From Bacteroidales bacterium (GTDB lineage: Bacteria; Bacteroidota; Bacteroidia; Bacteroidales; UBA932), in the NCBI GenBank assembly GCA_011620605.1, contig WOYW01000016.1:124001-188000 (forward strand): 64,000 nt of DNA, given 5' to 3'. The notes below the pieces were generated by a model, which ran no database searches, was not told the DNA's origin, and saw only the letters and a program-made list of their open reading frames with translations. Both the position numbers and the translations under genes were made by a program. This document shows positions 42,104 to 51,439 of this stretch, in pieces (position 1 is the first letter of the stretch; every line of letters starts with the position of its first letter).

Positions 42104-42676
42104 ATGGAAAACGAAACCAAAACACACGAGGATATTAAAGCCATCAGAAAGCTGATGGAGGAATCTACACGGTTTCTTTCGCTGAGCGGTTTGTCCGGGG
42201 TAATAGCCGGGGTGGCTGCCCTGGCCGGAGCCCTTCTGGCATGGTTGTTCATTGATGATACGTGGTTACTGGCAGCAGTTGCCGCAATAGTGCTGCTGAT
42301 CTCTCTGTCGTTTGCTTACTTTTTGTCCATTAAGAAAGCCCGGCGGGACAAGAAACATTTCTGGACGCCTGTGTCCAGGAAAATGTTGTTGAACCTGTTT
42401 ATTCCCCTGTCTACAGGCGGCATTCTGGCCATAATATTCCTAATACAGGGAAACCTGCAGCTGGTCATGCCGGTGTTCCTGATCTTTTACGGCCTGGCTT
42501 TGATCAATGCTTCCAAGTTCACCTTGGGCGAGATCTTCTACCTGGGCCTGCTGGAAATCGTGATCGGGTTGCTTGTTACGGTATTCCCGGGTTTGTGGCT
42601 TCAGGGATGGGCCGTTGGATTTGGCTTACTGCACATAGTGTATGGATTGGTTATGTACGGGAAATACGGAAAATGA
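42104..42676 (+). CDS. Integral membrane protein of unknown function
   Basis: The 190-residue protein has six hydrophobic segments after a charged N-terminus (IKAIRKLMEESTRFLSLSG), with charged loops (KKARRDKKHFWTP). No catalytic motif is visible. It is 4-nt coupled (ATGA) with the following winged-helix regulator. The pair, ahead of creD, resembles small regulatory cassettes in Bacteroidota, but its signal is unknown. Confidence 0.7.
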   Translation: MENETKTHEDIKAIRKLMEESTRFLSLSGLSGVIAGVAALAGALLAWLFIDDTWLLAAVAAIVLLISLSFAYFLSIKKARRDKKHFWTPVSRKMLLNLFIPLSTGGILAIIFLIQGNLQLVMPVFLIFYGLALINASKFTLGEIFYLGLLEIVIGLLVTVFPGLWLQGWAVGFGLLHIVYGLVMYGKYGK

Positions 42677-42969
42677 AAGATCTCATAGCAAATCTGAACA
42701 AGATTTTTGAAAGCCGCGTCAGACTGGGAATCATGTCGGTTTTAATGGTTAATGAAACGTATGATTTCAATAGCTTGAAAGAGGCACTTGCCGTAACCGA
42801 CGGAAATCTTGCCAGCCACCTGAAGGCTTTGGAAAAAGAAGGCATGATTGCGGTGGAGAAACAATTCATTGACCGTAAGCCGAATACAAGCTACTCGGCA
42901 ACGGAAAAAGGACGCACGGCCTTCAGTGAGCACATCTCGGCACTGGAAAGCCTGATCAGTGACTCCTAA
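42673..42969 (+). CDS. Winged-helix transcriptional regulator
   Basis: The 98-residue protein has a compact winged helix: NLNKIFESRVRLGIMSVLM, then YDFNSLKEALAVTDGNLASHLKALEKEGMI with the recognition helix in TDGNLASHLKAL, and a wing ending SYSATEKGRTAF. It is like the small DNA-binding proteins of the MarR/ArsR-like HTH group. It has no visible metal site. It overlaps the membrane-protein gene and precedes creD by 52 nt, so it may regulate the cassette. Confidence 0.87.
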   Translation: MKDLIANLNKIFESRVRLGIMSVLMVNETYDFNSLKEALAVTDGNLASHLKALEKEGMIAVEKQFIDRKPNTSYSATEKGRTAFSEHISALESLISDS

Positions 42970-43021
42970 AATTTTTATAGCAATACTTTGAATTGCAAAG
43001 AACTTTTTAAAATTATAAATC

Positions 43022-44335
43022 ATGAAAATTGAAATTACCAACCAGGGAAAATGGTACAATTCCCTCACATTGAAAATCGCCTTACTGGCTGTTTTGGGAT
43101 TGTTTTTACTCATCCCTTTGCAAATGATCAAGGAGATCATAGAGGAAAGGCAAACGAATGCAGAAAAAGTACAGTCTGAAATATCCAACGAATGGGCTAA
43201 CAACCAATGTTTTACAGGACCTATTCTCAATATTCCGGTCCGTTCGGTTTCTACCGAAGACCAGACCAAAACTGTGACACAGATCTGGCATATCCTCCCC
43301 CGGGAAATGATCATGGAAGGTGAGATCCTTCCCGAGATTAGGTACAGGAGTATTTATCAATCGGTAGTGTACGACGCCAATCTAAAAATCAACGGAAATT
43401 TTTCGGTCCCGGCGGAATCCGCTTTATCGGGGGCCGAAATACTTTGGAACCAAGCGTATTATACAGTCGGCATATCTGACAACAGGGGATTAAAAGGAGA
43501 CATCTTAATGAAGGTCAATACCAGAACACTTCAGGCAGAGCCGGGTGTGAAAGACCAGGATATTTTTACATCGGGGATTTCCTTTGCCGAGTCGGAGCTT
43601 GAGCCGGGCCGTAATGTGGCTTTTGATCTGAACATCACCCTGGCCGGATCCAACACCCTGGAGCTGACCCCTCTTGGTAAAAACACCAACGTCAGTTTGC
43701 GATCCGCCTGGGACTCGCCGGGGTTTTGCGGGAGTTTCCTCCCCTTTTCCCGAGTCGTAGATAAAAGCGGGTTTACCGCAGACTGGGAGGTAACCCATCT
43801 GAATCGGAATTTTCCCCAGGAGTGGATCGGCAACGCCTTTCAACCAGAAGAAAGTGCATTTGGGGTGAACCTGGTGCAACCGGTAGACCATTACCAGAAG
43901 TCATGGAGAAGTGCCCGTTACGGAATACTCTTTATTGCCCTTACATTTCTTGTACTTCTTTTCATCGAGATAAGGGGCAAAAAAAACATCCCTATTATTC
44001 ATTATGTATTGGTATCGCTTGCCCTGATACTCTTTTTCTCCCTTTTAACCGCCTTAAGTGAACAATTGGGCTTCAACACCGCTTACATGGTAGCCTCCGG
44101 TGCCACCATTGTTTTGATATCTCTTTTCACTGCGTTGGTTATCAGGGACAAAAAAACACCCTGGCTGGTTTTTGGACTGCTGGTGTTGTTATACGCTTTC
44201 ATCTATGTATTGCTTACACTGAATGACTACGCCTTTCTGGCCGGGAATATAGGACTCTTCCTGATACTGGCTGTCGTTATGGGGGTAGTAGGCAAATGGA
44301 GTTTGACTGCGCCACAAAAAAACGCCGGGGAATAG
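43022..44335 (+). CDS. creD: CreD-family inner-membrane protein with a repeat-derived C-terminus
   Basis: The 437-residue protein has an N-terminal membrane helix (LKIALLAVLGLFLLIPLQMI), ISNEWANNQCFTGPIL, ADWEVTHLNRNFPQEW, NLVQPVDHYQKSWRSARYGILFIALTF and four to five C-terminal membrane helices, all like CreD. CreD is linked to envelope stability in gamma-proteobacteria. The last residues, GKWSLTAPQKNAGE, are encoded by the 21-bp repeat that begins at 44294, replacing the usual short family tail. The protein may still work. Confidence 0.9.
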   Translation: MKIEITNQGKWYNSLTLKIALLAVLGLFLLIPLQMIKEIIEERQTNAEKVQSEISNEWANNQCFTGPILNIPVRSVSTEDQTKTVTQIWHILPREMIMEGEILPEIRYRSIYQSVVYDANLKINGNFSVPAESALSGAEILWNQAYYTVGISDNRGLKGDILMKVNTRTLQAEPGVKDQDIFTSGISFAESELEPGRNVAFDLNITLAGSNTLELTPLGKNTNVSLRSAWDSPGFCGSFLPFSRVVDKSGFTADWEVTHLNRNFPQEWIGNAFQPEESAFGVNLVQPVDHYQKSWRSARYGILFIALTFLVLLFIEIRGKKNIPIIHYVLVSLALILFFSLLTALSEQLGFNTAYMVASGATIVLISLFTALVIRDKKTPWLVFGLLVLLYAFIYVLLTLNDYAFLAGNIGLFLILAVVMGVVGKWSLTAPQKNAGE

Positions 44336-44397
44336 TGTGCTGACAGTCAGGCTTTTGCGATGCGCTCAAAAAAAACTGGCGCAGTCAAACTCCATTT
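44294..44397. repeat. Inverted-repeat pair 2 (21-bp arms, 62-nt spacer)
   Basis: AAATGGAGTTTGACTGCGCCA at 44294-44314 and its exact complement TGGCGCAGTCAAACTCCATTT at 44377-44397 enclose 62 nt. The arm size and spacing are nearly those of pair 1, though the spacer sequences differ. The left arm is read as the last codons of creD. Confidence 0.9.
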
Positions 44398-44441
44398 CGT
44401 GCGCACTTAAGTGGGGTCTGTTGCGCACCTTCGGGGGTTTC

Positions 44442-44462
44442 TGGCGCAGTCAAACTCCATTT
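44442..44462 (+). repeat. Single extra copy of the 21-bp repeat
   Basis: TGGCGCAGTCAAACTCCATTT, identical to the arm at 44377-44397, occurs 65 nt farther on in the same orientation. Read on the minus strand it gives the final codons (AQNGV and TGA) of the fimbrillin-FISUMP gene. A weaker dyad GTGCGCA / TGCGCAC is in between (about 44399-44428). Confidence 0.9.
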
Positions 44463-46021
44463 TGGGCGCTGTCAATTCCGTATACAACGGGTTGATCGTG
44501 TTGCAGGGCCCGATACCAGGCGTTATCTGCATTGTAAGAAGCAGAACTCCACCAGTTGCCGGTAATATGAATGTTGTCAAAAGTACCAGGATCACCGTTG
44601 CCACGGTAGCCACCCGGAATGGCTGTAAATCCTGTTTCGTTGGTTGCTCCGGTGTTAGGGGTGGTCCAATGGGTTGTACCGGTCTCTTTCAATTTATTCC
44701 CCTCATTATGTGTTCCTCTAAAATAAATTGCATTTGCTTGTGTATCAGTCATACCAAGGGACTTTTCCAATTGTTTTCACTCTGCATCGCTGGGTAAATG
44801 CCAGCCTGATGGGCATATTCCTTGAACACCGCTTGGATTACTTGTACTGCTTGCTGATCCGTTCATGGCTGCCGGCCAGTTATACAGAACTCCGTAGGTA
44901 GTATAGTTGGAAGTGGCTTTTGCTGCGGCAACATCAGTCCCATTGTAACCGTATACATAATAATACGCCGTTGAGTTTGAGCCTGTCGCCGGGGCAAAAA
45001 CCGATGGCAAATACGCCAGGTTTTCTGTCATCCAGACCTGGGCGCCAATAGTTATATATTGGTAAATCTGACTATCACGACTATCCTGAATGACAGCGTT
45101 CCATCCGGCATCTGCTGTATTCAGCGTTACCACATATTTCTTACCACGGACAAAACCTCCTGCCGGTTGTGTTTTGGACATTTCTTTCCAGTTCCCGTTA
45201 ATTTTCACAGCAATCTGCAAATTTTCACTTTGTGCCCCCGGCAAGATCATCATATATACGCTTATGGCGGTTTCTGAATTTAACGAGGCTGCTGATCCCA
45301 GTGTAACGGTCACGTATTTTGAGGTACTGCTTGTGGTGATCGTATAAGGAGTCCCCTCTGCAGGCGTTTGTGTAAGATCAATGGTTCCTTCACAAGCCAG
45401 GGGATCTGCCCCGCTAAAGCTAACCTGTGTTAAATTTCCACTGCCTGTGATATGGAACTCGATCATGGAAAACACATGATTGAACGTCAGGCTCACTGCG
45501 CCGCCATAGGCAATCGTTGCGGGAGTCGCGACCATAAAATCCAGCGCTCCTATATGGGCAGAATTTCCGGCCGCAGATTGGCTTTGTGCCGAGGCCAGGG
45601 ATATGGGCACGGCTGTTCGTTCTCCGGAAAATTCCGAAATACGCGGGTAATACGCATAAAAATTGTGAGGTTCATTGTTCCCCCAATACATCGTTCCCGT
45701 AAAGTCTGAGCTTTTTGCCGAGGTTTGGGCCGTAAACTCAGCGTTATTTATCGGGGTGGCGCCACCATCAGTGGTCCTTGCCTGTGGTGAAAAGATCCCG
45801 ATTTTATCAGTAGTGGCAACCCAGTGGGTTTCCAGCCCTTCCTCGCCGGACAGGGTCGTTTTTGTTCCGGGAACATTCGTTAGATCTTGTTCCTGTACGG
45901 TTTGAGCTATAACACTAATGGCTCCTCCCGAGTTAGTCAGATCACTTATGTCCTGTAAAGTGCACGCATTGATGGCCGTTAAAAACAGAACGGCGGAAAA
46001 ATTTATGAGTAGGATTTTTAA
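44450..46021 (-). pseudogene. Fimbrillin-FISUMP lipoprotein gene, broken (no start, in-frame TGA, truncated end)
   Basis: The minus frame from 46021 runs 524 codons. Residues LKILLINFSAVLFLTAINAC are a lipoprotein signal without an ATG. A fimbrillin-like domain follows (GTKTTLSGEEGLETHWVATTD, VFSMIEFHITGSG). A FISUMP domain ends it (DSRDSQIYQYITIGAQVWM, ICPSGWHLPSDAE). A TGA at 44777-44779 stands where FISUMP proteins have Trp (DAEWxQLEKSLG). The rest (TTHWTTPNTGATNETGFTA, WWSSASYN) stops inside a 21-bp repeat instead of the usual FSVRCVRD end. Three independent lesions mark it as dead. Confidence 0.8.
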
Positions 46022-46195
46022 TCAGGTGTACAACAAACTGAATTCGTTGTCTTTGGAGCACTTTTGGTCTGACATTCCCTTTCTAAAACTATGTAAAATA
46101 ATGATTCATTGTACTCGCGTATTAAAAATATTATTCACTAAGACATTGGGGCAGTGGGGATAGAATCAAAAAAGGAGGGCCCGGAACCCACGCAC

Positions 46196-46230
46196 AAAAA
46201 AAGCACCTGTGCTATGCACAAGTGCTTTTA
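46196..46230 (-). terminator. Rho-independent terminator of the tRNA
   Basis: On the minus strand, AAAAGCAC / GTGCTTTT pair with an inner TGTGC / GCACA stem around a short loop, followed by a T run. It begins 8 bases after the tRNA 3' end. Confidence 0.8.
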
Positions 46231-46237
46231 CTTTCTG

Positions 46238-46312
46238 TGGGCCCAGCTGGGCTTGAACCAGCGACCCCCTGATTATGAGTCAGGTGCTACTAACCAACTG
46301 AGCTATGGGCCC
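46238..46312 (-). tRNA. tRNA with CAU anticodon, probably tRNA-Ile2 (lysidine-modified)
   Basis: A cloverleaf is readable on the minus strand: acceptor GGGCCCA / TGGGCCC, anticodon stem CCTGA / TCAGG around CTCATAA (anticodon CAU), T arm GCTGG-TTCAAGC-CCAGC. The CAU could belong to methionine or to isoleucine tRNA read after lysidine modification. The C4-G69 and C5-G68 acceptor pairs and a T arm like that of E. coli ileX favour Ile2. The D arm has one extra base (GCTC paired with TAGC), so the 13-22 pair is lost. CCA is not encoded. Confidence 0.88.
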
Positions 46313-46324
46313 CCTTTTCGCGTA

Positions 46325-46332
46325 CAAATATA
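46325..46332 (-). promoter_or_regulatory. -7 promoter box of the tRNA
   Basis: On the minus strand TATATTTG matches TAnnTTTG and ends 12 nt before the tRNA 5' end, placing the start of transcription a few bases before it. A TTTT at about the -33 position matches TTTG in three of four bases. Confidence 0.55.
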
Positions 46333-46388
46333 CACGAAAGGTATGTTATAATAAAATCAAGATCAAAGAACGAAACCGCTAAAATGCG

Positions 46389-46694
46389 TCAGACTTTGAT
46401 TTCAACCTCAACACCGCTGGGCAATTCCAGTTTCATTAAGGCATCCACCGTCTTGGGCGTAGAACTGTAAATATCCAGCAGGCGGCGGAATGAGTTCAGT
46501 TCAAACTGTTCGCGTGCTTTTTTATTTACGAAAGTTGCCCGGTTGACCGTAAAGATCTTTTTGTTCGTGGGCAGGGGAATGGGGCCGCTTACAACAGCAC
46601 CGGTAGCCTTGACGGTTTTCACGATTTTATCGGCAGATTTGTCTACCAACATGTGATCGTAAGATTTTAATTTGATTCTGATTTTTTGGCTCAT
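46389..46694 (-). CDS. rpsJ: 30S ribosomal protein S10
   Basis: S10 is a small-subunit protein and a partner of NusB in antitermination. The 101-residue product ([56 protein letters not shown]) is full length. In most Bacteroidota the gene leads directly into rplC and the S10 cluster, but here it is the last ribosomal gene and is followed by a tRNA. It lies 24 nt after fusA. Confidence 0.97.
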   Translation of the reverse strand: MSQKIRIKLKSYDHMLVDKSADKIVKTVKATGAVVSGPIPLPTNKKIFTVNRATFVNKKAREQFELNSFRRLLDIYSSTPKTVDALMKLELPSGVEVEIKV

Positions 46695-46718
46695 TTTTTT
46701 ATGTATTAACCAAGTATA

Positions 46719-48845
46719 TTAAAATTCAACATCTGATGCATGGAATCCTTTTGACCAACCTGTCTTTTCTATGACTTCCTTAGCCAGGGAGGATGGCAGT
46801 TCTTCGTAATCGCAAAATTCCATACTGCTGGTGGCCCGGCCCGATGAAAGCGTACGAAGTGTTGTAATGTAGCCGAACTGCTCAGCCAGGGGCACTTTGG
46901 CTTTTATGATGCGGGCGTTGCCTTTGGAGTCCATATTGGTTACCTGACCACGTCGTTTGTTCAGATCACCTATAATGTCGCCCATATATTCTTCCGGTGT
47001 AACCACCTCCAGGGACATGATAGGTTCCAGCAAAACAGGTTTCGCTTTGGGAGCCGCTTTACGGAATGCCATCCTGGCGCAGATCTCAAAAGAAAGACTG
47101 TCAGAATCTACTGTATGATAGGAGCCGTCAGTAAGGGTCACTTTCATGGCTTTTACAGGATAACCGGCCAAAACACCGTTTTCCATGGCAGCTTTGAATC
47201 CTTTTTCAACTGAAGGAATGTATTCCCTGGGGATGTTGCCGCCTTTGACCTGGTCTATGAACTGCAATCCGGTAACGCCGGGATCGGCAGGTTCAAGAGT
47301 AAAGACAATATCGGCAAATTTTCCGCGACCCCCGGTTTGTTTTTTGAAAACTTCCCGGTGTGAAACGGTTCCCAGAATGGTTTCCCGGTAATTTACCTGG
47401 GGAGCTCCCTGGTTGATCTCTACCCCAAACTCGCGTTTCAGGCGATCCACGATGATCTCCAGGTGCAATTCGCCCATCCCGCTGATGATCGTCTGACCGG
47501 TTTCTGTATCGGTCTGGACCGTAAACGTGGGGTCTTCCTCTGTAAGTTTGGAGAGAGCCACACCCAGTTTGTCCAGATCTTTCTGGGTTTTTGGTTCTAC
47601 GGCCAGACCGATCACGGGGTCAGGGAAGGTGATGGCCTCCAACACTATGGGGTGCTTGTCCACGCAAATGGTATCCCCGGTACGCAGGTCCTTGAACCCG
47701 ATTCCGCTGCCAATGTCTCCGGCTTCCAGGTATTCAATTGGATTCTGTTTGTTGGAGTGCATCTGGTATAGGCGGTTTATGCGTTCCCGCTTACCTGTAC
47801 GGACATTCAAGACGGTCTTTCCCGTCTCGATCTTGCCTGAATAAGCCCGGATGTATGCCAGGCGGCCCACAAACGGATCGGTGGCGATCTTAAACACCAG
47901 CCCGCAGAAAGGTTCTTCAACGGAAGGAGCTCTTTTTTCGTTTTTCTGTGTATAGGGATTCACGCCAACCACGGGTTCAATATCCATGGGTGAAGGCAAA
48001 TACTTACAGATGGCATCCAAAAGAAACTGTATTCCTTTGTTTTTCAACGATGTCCCACAGGTAACCGGAACGATCTTCAACGCCAGGGTGGCATTTCTCA
48101 AAGCTCCGGTCACTTCTTCCGAAGTAATGGATCCCGGATCTTCGAAATACTTCTCCATTAGTGAATCGTCAAATTCAGCTGCGGCTTCTATGAGTTTACC
48201 CCTCCACTCTTCCACTTCTTCCTGCATGGATTCGGGAACCTCTTCCACGGTGAAATTGATCAGATCCTTACTATTACTATCGTAAATATAAGCTTTACGG
48301 GACAACAGGTCCACGATTCCGCGGAATGTTTCCTCTGATCCTATTGGCAGACAGATGGGAATAGCGTTAGCACCTAATCTTTCGTGAATTTCCTCTATTA
48401 CCGCAAAGAAATCGGCTCCCACCCGGTCCATTTTGTTGACAAAGGCCAACCTTGGAATTTTGTACTTATCGGCCTGACGCCAGACAGTCTCGGATTGGGG
48501 CTGTACACGACCCACGGCGCAGAACGTAGCCACGGCGCTGTCCAGTACGCGCAGGGAACGCTCCACTTCTACGGTAAAATCCACGTGACCCGGGGTGTCT
48601 ATGATGTTGATCTGGTAGCGGTTCCGGCAACAATTCCAGAACGCGGTGGTAGCAGCCGAGGTTATGGTAATACCCCTCTCCTGCTCCTGGACCATCCAAT
48701 CCATAGTAGCCGCCCCTTCGTGAACTTCCCCTATTTTATGGGTTTTACCCGTATAATAGAGAATACGTTCGGTGGTAGTGGTCTTACCGGCATCAATATG
48801 GGCCATGATGCCAATATTCCTTGTATATGTTAAATCTCTTGACAT
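46719..48845 (-). CDS. fusA: Elongation factor G
   Basis: EF-G is the GTPase that drives ribosomal translocation. The 708-residue protein has the G motifs AHIDAGKTT (residues 15-23), DTPGH and NKMDR, then domains II-V with GGRGKFADI and the final [14 protein letters not shown]. It is full length. It is third in the str operon, 28 nt after rpsG. Confidence 0.98.
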   Translation of the reverse strand: MSRDLTYTRNIGIMAHIDAGKTTTTERILYYTGKTHKIGEVHEGAATMDWMVQEQERGITITSAATTAFWNCCRNRYQINIIDTPGHVDFTVEVERSLRVLDSAVATFCAVGRVQPQSETVWRQADKYKIPRLAFVNKMDRVGADFFAVIEEIHERLGANAIPICLPIGSEETFRGIVDLLSRKAYIYDSNSKDLINFTVEEVPESMQEEVEEWRGKLIEAAAEFDDSLMEKYFEDPGSITSEEVTGALRNATLALKIVPVTCGTSLKNKGIQFLLDAICKYLPSPMDIEPVVGVNPYTQKNEKRAPSVEEPFCGLVFKIATDPFVGRLAYIRAYSGKIETGKTVLNVRTGKRERINRLYQMHSNKQNPIEYLEAGDIGSGIGFKDLRTGDTICVDKHPIVLEAITFPDPVIGLAVEPKTQKDLDKLGVALSKLTEEDPTFTVQTDTETGQTIISGMGELHLEIIVDRLKREFGVEINQGAPQVNYRETILGTVSHREVFKKQTGGRGKFADIVFTLEPADPGVTGLQFIDQVKGGNIPREYIPSVEKGFKAAMENGVLAGYPVKAMKVTLTDGSYHTVDSDSLSFEICARMAFRKAAPKAKPVLLEPIMSLEVVTPEEYMGDIIGDLNKRRGQVTNMDSKGNARIIKAKVPLAEQFGYITTLRTLSSGRATSSMEFCDYEELPSSLAKEVIEKTGWSKGFHASDVEF

Positions 48846-48873
48846 TCTTCAGGTGCTGACAAAAATTTCCGTC

Positions 48874-49350
48874 TTAGAAACGGAAATGTGCAAATGCTTT
48901 ATTGGCTTCCGCCATTTTGTGCATGTCTTCTTTACGCTTGAATGCGGCACCTTCACTATTATAAGCAGCAATGATCTCGGCGGCCAGTTTTTCGGCCATG
49001 GAATGTGCGGAGCGTTTCCTGGCGTAATTTATCATGTTTTTCATACTCAATGAAATTTTCCGCTCAGGACGCACCTCGGTAGGCACCTGGAAGTTGGCTC
49101 CCCCCACACGGCGGCTCTTTACCTCAACCTGGGGAGTAATGTTCTCCAACGCTTTTTTCCAAATGTCTAAAGGAGCCTTCTCAGAATCTTTCATTTTCTC
49201 ACCTACGATATCAAGGGCATCGTAAAAAATGCCGTAGGCAATACTCTTCTTACCCTGAAGCATCAAATTGTTCACAAAACGGGTTACAAGCACGTCGTTG
49301 AACTTGGGATCAGGAAGTAGAATCCTCTTTTTAGGCTGTGATTTTCTCAT
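48874..49350 (-). CDS. rpsG: 30S ribosomal protein S7
   Basis: S7 nucleates assembly of the 30S head. The 158-residue product has the family landmarks [55 protein letters not shown] and [13 protein letters not shown]. It is intact, 20 nt after rpsL, in the str operon. Confidence 0.97.
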   Translation of the reverse strand: MRKSQPKKRILLPDPKFNDVLVTRFVNNLMLQGKKSIAYGIFYDALDIVGEKMKDSEKAPLDIWKKALENITPQVEVKSRRVGGANFQVPTEVRPERKISLSMKNMINYARKRSAHSMAEKLAAEIIAAYNSEGAAFKRKEDMHKMAEANKAFAHFRF

Positions 49351-49370
49351 TTGTTTTTAATCGATTAAAA

Positions 49371-49751
49371 TTATTTTTTCACCTTGGGCCGTTTGGCTCC
49401 ATAAAGTGAACGGGATTGTGTTCTGCCTTCCACACCGGAGGTTTCCAAAGCACCTCTCAGAACGTGGTAACGGACACCCGGCAGGTCTTTTACACGACCT
49501 CCGCGTACCAATACGATGGAGTGCTCCTGAAGGTTGTGACCTTCACCTGGAATATAGGCATTCACCTCTTTCTGGTTGGTCAGACGAACACGGGCAACTT
49601 TACGCATAGCGGAGTTCGGCTTTTTGGGAGTGGTGGTATACACTCGTACACAAACACCGCGTCTTTGAGGACAGGAGTCCAAAGCGCGCGATTTGCTTTT
49701 TTCTACCACACGTTCCCTTCCTTTACGAACTAGTTGTTGAATTGTTGGCAT
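49371..49751 (-). CDS. rpsL: 30S ribosomal protein S12
   Basis: S12 is in the decoding centre. The 126-residue protein has [58 protein letters not shown] and YGAKRPK at the C-terminus. The residues near KKPNSA, where streptomycin-resistance changes occur, include the wild-type lysine. It is the first gene of the str operon, with a consensus promoter 54 nt upstream. Confidence 0.97.
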   Translation of the reverse strand: MPTIQQLVRKGRERVVEKSKSRALDSCPQRRGVCVRVYTTTPKKPNSAMRKVARVRLTNQKEVNAYIPGEGHNLQEHSIVLVRGGRVKDLPGVRYHVLRGALETSGVEGRTQSRSLYGAKRPKVKK

Positions 49752-49804
49752 AATCTATTGTTAATCTTAGCTTTATGTATTTTTCCTCTACGTAAAACGG
49801 GTTG

Positions 49805-49835
49805 CAAAGATAGGATTAATTTTCTTATTTACAAA
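49805..49835 (-). promoter_or_regulatory. Consensus Bacteroidetes promoter of the str operon
   Basis: On the minus strand TTTG (49832-49835) and TATCTTTG (49805-49812) are exactly 19 nt apart, an exact match to TTTG-N19-TAnnTTTG. The box ends 53 nt before the rpsL ATG. It shows that rpsL starts its own transcript, separate from the YfcC-type gene. Confidence 0.85.
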
Positions 49836-49858
49836 CAAGTTGCTGACAATTTCCCTCA

Positions 49859-51433
49859 TTACCAAACGAAAAGAGTAGGTATGAGCAGCAGTGCACCGGC
49901 TATGATCAATCCCAGTATAAAACGCCAGGCCCACCGGACCCACCGGGTATAGGGAACGTGCGCTATCCCCAACACTGCCAGCAGTACTCCGGAAATGGGC
50001 GTGATCATATTTGTAAAGCCGTCCCCGAACTGGAATGCCAGCACCGTCGCTTGGCGGGAGACCCCCACCAGATCGCTGAAAGGGGCCATAATGGGTATGG
50101 TCATGGCCGCTTTTGCCGAGGCAGACGGTATGAGCGTGTTAATGACCGTCTGGATCACATACATCAACTGCAGCGAACCCAGTCTGCCCGTAGAATCCAT
50201 GCCCCCGGCCATGGCAAACAGGATCCTGTCCATGATCCTGCCTTGTTCCAGGATTTCAACTATCCCCGCCGCCAGGCCCACAATAAGGGCCGCGCCGAGT
50301 ATATCTTTTGCCCCTTCGATGAGTTTTCCTGCAATAGTGTTTGCCGGGTAGCCCGCCGCCATGCCGCTGAAAATCCCCAGGGCCAGGAACAGGCCGGCAA
50401 TTTCACTGATATACCAGCCGTATCCCAAAACGCCCACCACCAGGAACACCACGGTAAATCCCACAAACAGCAGGATCAGGCGTGTTTTGGCAGAATCCTT
50501 TTTCCGGGAGACCAGGATCAGAGTGCTCCACAAGGCAAAAATCACCGTCAGGAAAGGGATCAGTCCGGGCACAAACAATTCTTGGGATCCCATGGTAATG
50601 GATGTTACAGGGTAAAAAACGGAAAAACCTGCCAACGCTCCCAGAACCAGTAAAAAAGCCGCCCATGCACTCCATCCCGGCCGGTTCTGAACGGATACGT
50701 CTTCAGCGGCAGAAGCAGACTCGGCAAGGATTGTCTCCCTGCGGATACTATCCGCATCCCACATAGGTGAGGATTGGGGCTGTTTACGCACTTTATTGGC
50801 ATATCGCAACACGAAAAATATAGTTCCTGCCGTAAGTACCGCCCAACATACCAGTCGGTACCCCATTCCGGAGAAGATGGGTAACTCCGACAGATCCTGG
50901 GCGATGCCCACAGTAAAGGGATTCAGGAAGGCTCCTGCAAATCCCACGTGTGCCGCAACATATACCATGCACACCCCGGTAATGGAATCGTACCCCATAG
51001 ACAAAGCCAGGGGCACGATAAGCGCTGTAAAAGCTATGGTTTCCTCGCTCATGCCAAAGACTGCCCCAAAAAGGCTGAAAAGCATCATTACCAGCACTAT
51101 CACCAGGTTGTTCACCCCAATGCGACGCATCAGGGAAAAGTGTTCCAGCTTCTGTGAAAAAGAAAGAAACGAACGGATCCCGTTATCTATGGCCCGGGTA
51201 GCATTCACCACCCAAAAGGCAGCACCCACGCAAAGAATAAACACAATGATCCCGGCCTGTTTTACAAAACCGTCGTAAAAAGCGGTAAAGACCTGCCATG
51301 TCTGGGGTTTGGACTCTGTCGGGTGAAAAACGCCATCAACGTATTCTCCCCCGGGAAGCAGCCAGGAAAGCAGGGCGGAAAACAATATCAGTATAAAAAT
51401 AATGACCGTGGGAACTGGAAAACGTTTGTTCAT
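49859..51433 (-). CDS. YfcC-family membrane transporter (C4-dicarboxylate carrier-like)
   Basis: The 524-residue protein has about twelve membrane segments with the family landmarks WLLPGGEYVDGVF, GMSEETIAFTALIVPLALSMGYD, GFAGAFLNPFTVGIAQ, and INTLIPSASAKAAMTIPIMAP with FQFGDGFTNMITP. YfcC/DcuC-like carriers move dicarboxylates or peptides. It is the last gene of the sigma-factor run, 6 nt after the gluzincin gene. The substrate is unknown. Confidence 0.88.
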   Translation of the reverse strand: MNKRFPVPTVIIFILILFSALLSWLLPGGEYVDGVFHPTESKPQTWQVFTAFYDGFVKQAGIIVFILCVGAAFWVVNATRAIDNGIRSFLSFSQKLEHFSLMRRIGVNNLVIVLVMMLFSLFGAVFGMSEETIAFTALIVPLALSMGYDSITGVCMVYVAAHVGFAGAFLNPFTVGIAQDLSELPIFSGMGYRLVCWAVLTAGTIFFVLRYANKVRKQPQSSPMWDADSIRRETILAESASAAEDVSVQNRPGWSAWAAFLLVLGALAGFSVFYPVTSITMGSQELFVPGLIPFLTVIFALWSTLILVSRKKDSAKTRLILLFVGFTVVFLVVGVLGYGWYISEIAGLFLALGIFSGMAAGYPANTIAGKLIEGAKDILGAALIVGLAAGIVEILEQGRIMDRILFAMAGGMDSTGRLGSLQLMYVIQTVINTLIPSASAKAAMTIPIMAPFSDLVGVSRQATVLAFQFGDGFTNMITPISGVLLAVLGIAHVPYTRWVRWAWRFILGLIIAGALLLIPTLFVW

Positions 51434-51439
51434 GGGCCC

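Noticed and set aside
41958-44462. A CRISPR array made of the 21-bp repeats
   Set aside because: The copies alternate in orientation, spacing is irregular, and no cas gene is present.
44777-44779. Reassignment of TGA to Trp
   Set aside because: TGA is used as a normal stop by many intact genes with ATGA overlaps, so the two in-frame cases are pseudogene lesions.
46154-46351. A 65-residue open frame across the tRNA
   Set aside because: It is the well-known false protein that results from reading a tRNA and its flanks. Its sequence (LNQRPPDYESGATNQLSYG) is the complement of the tRNA.
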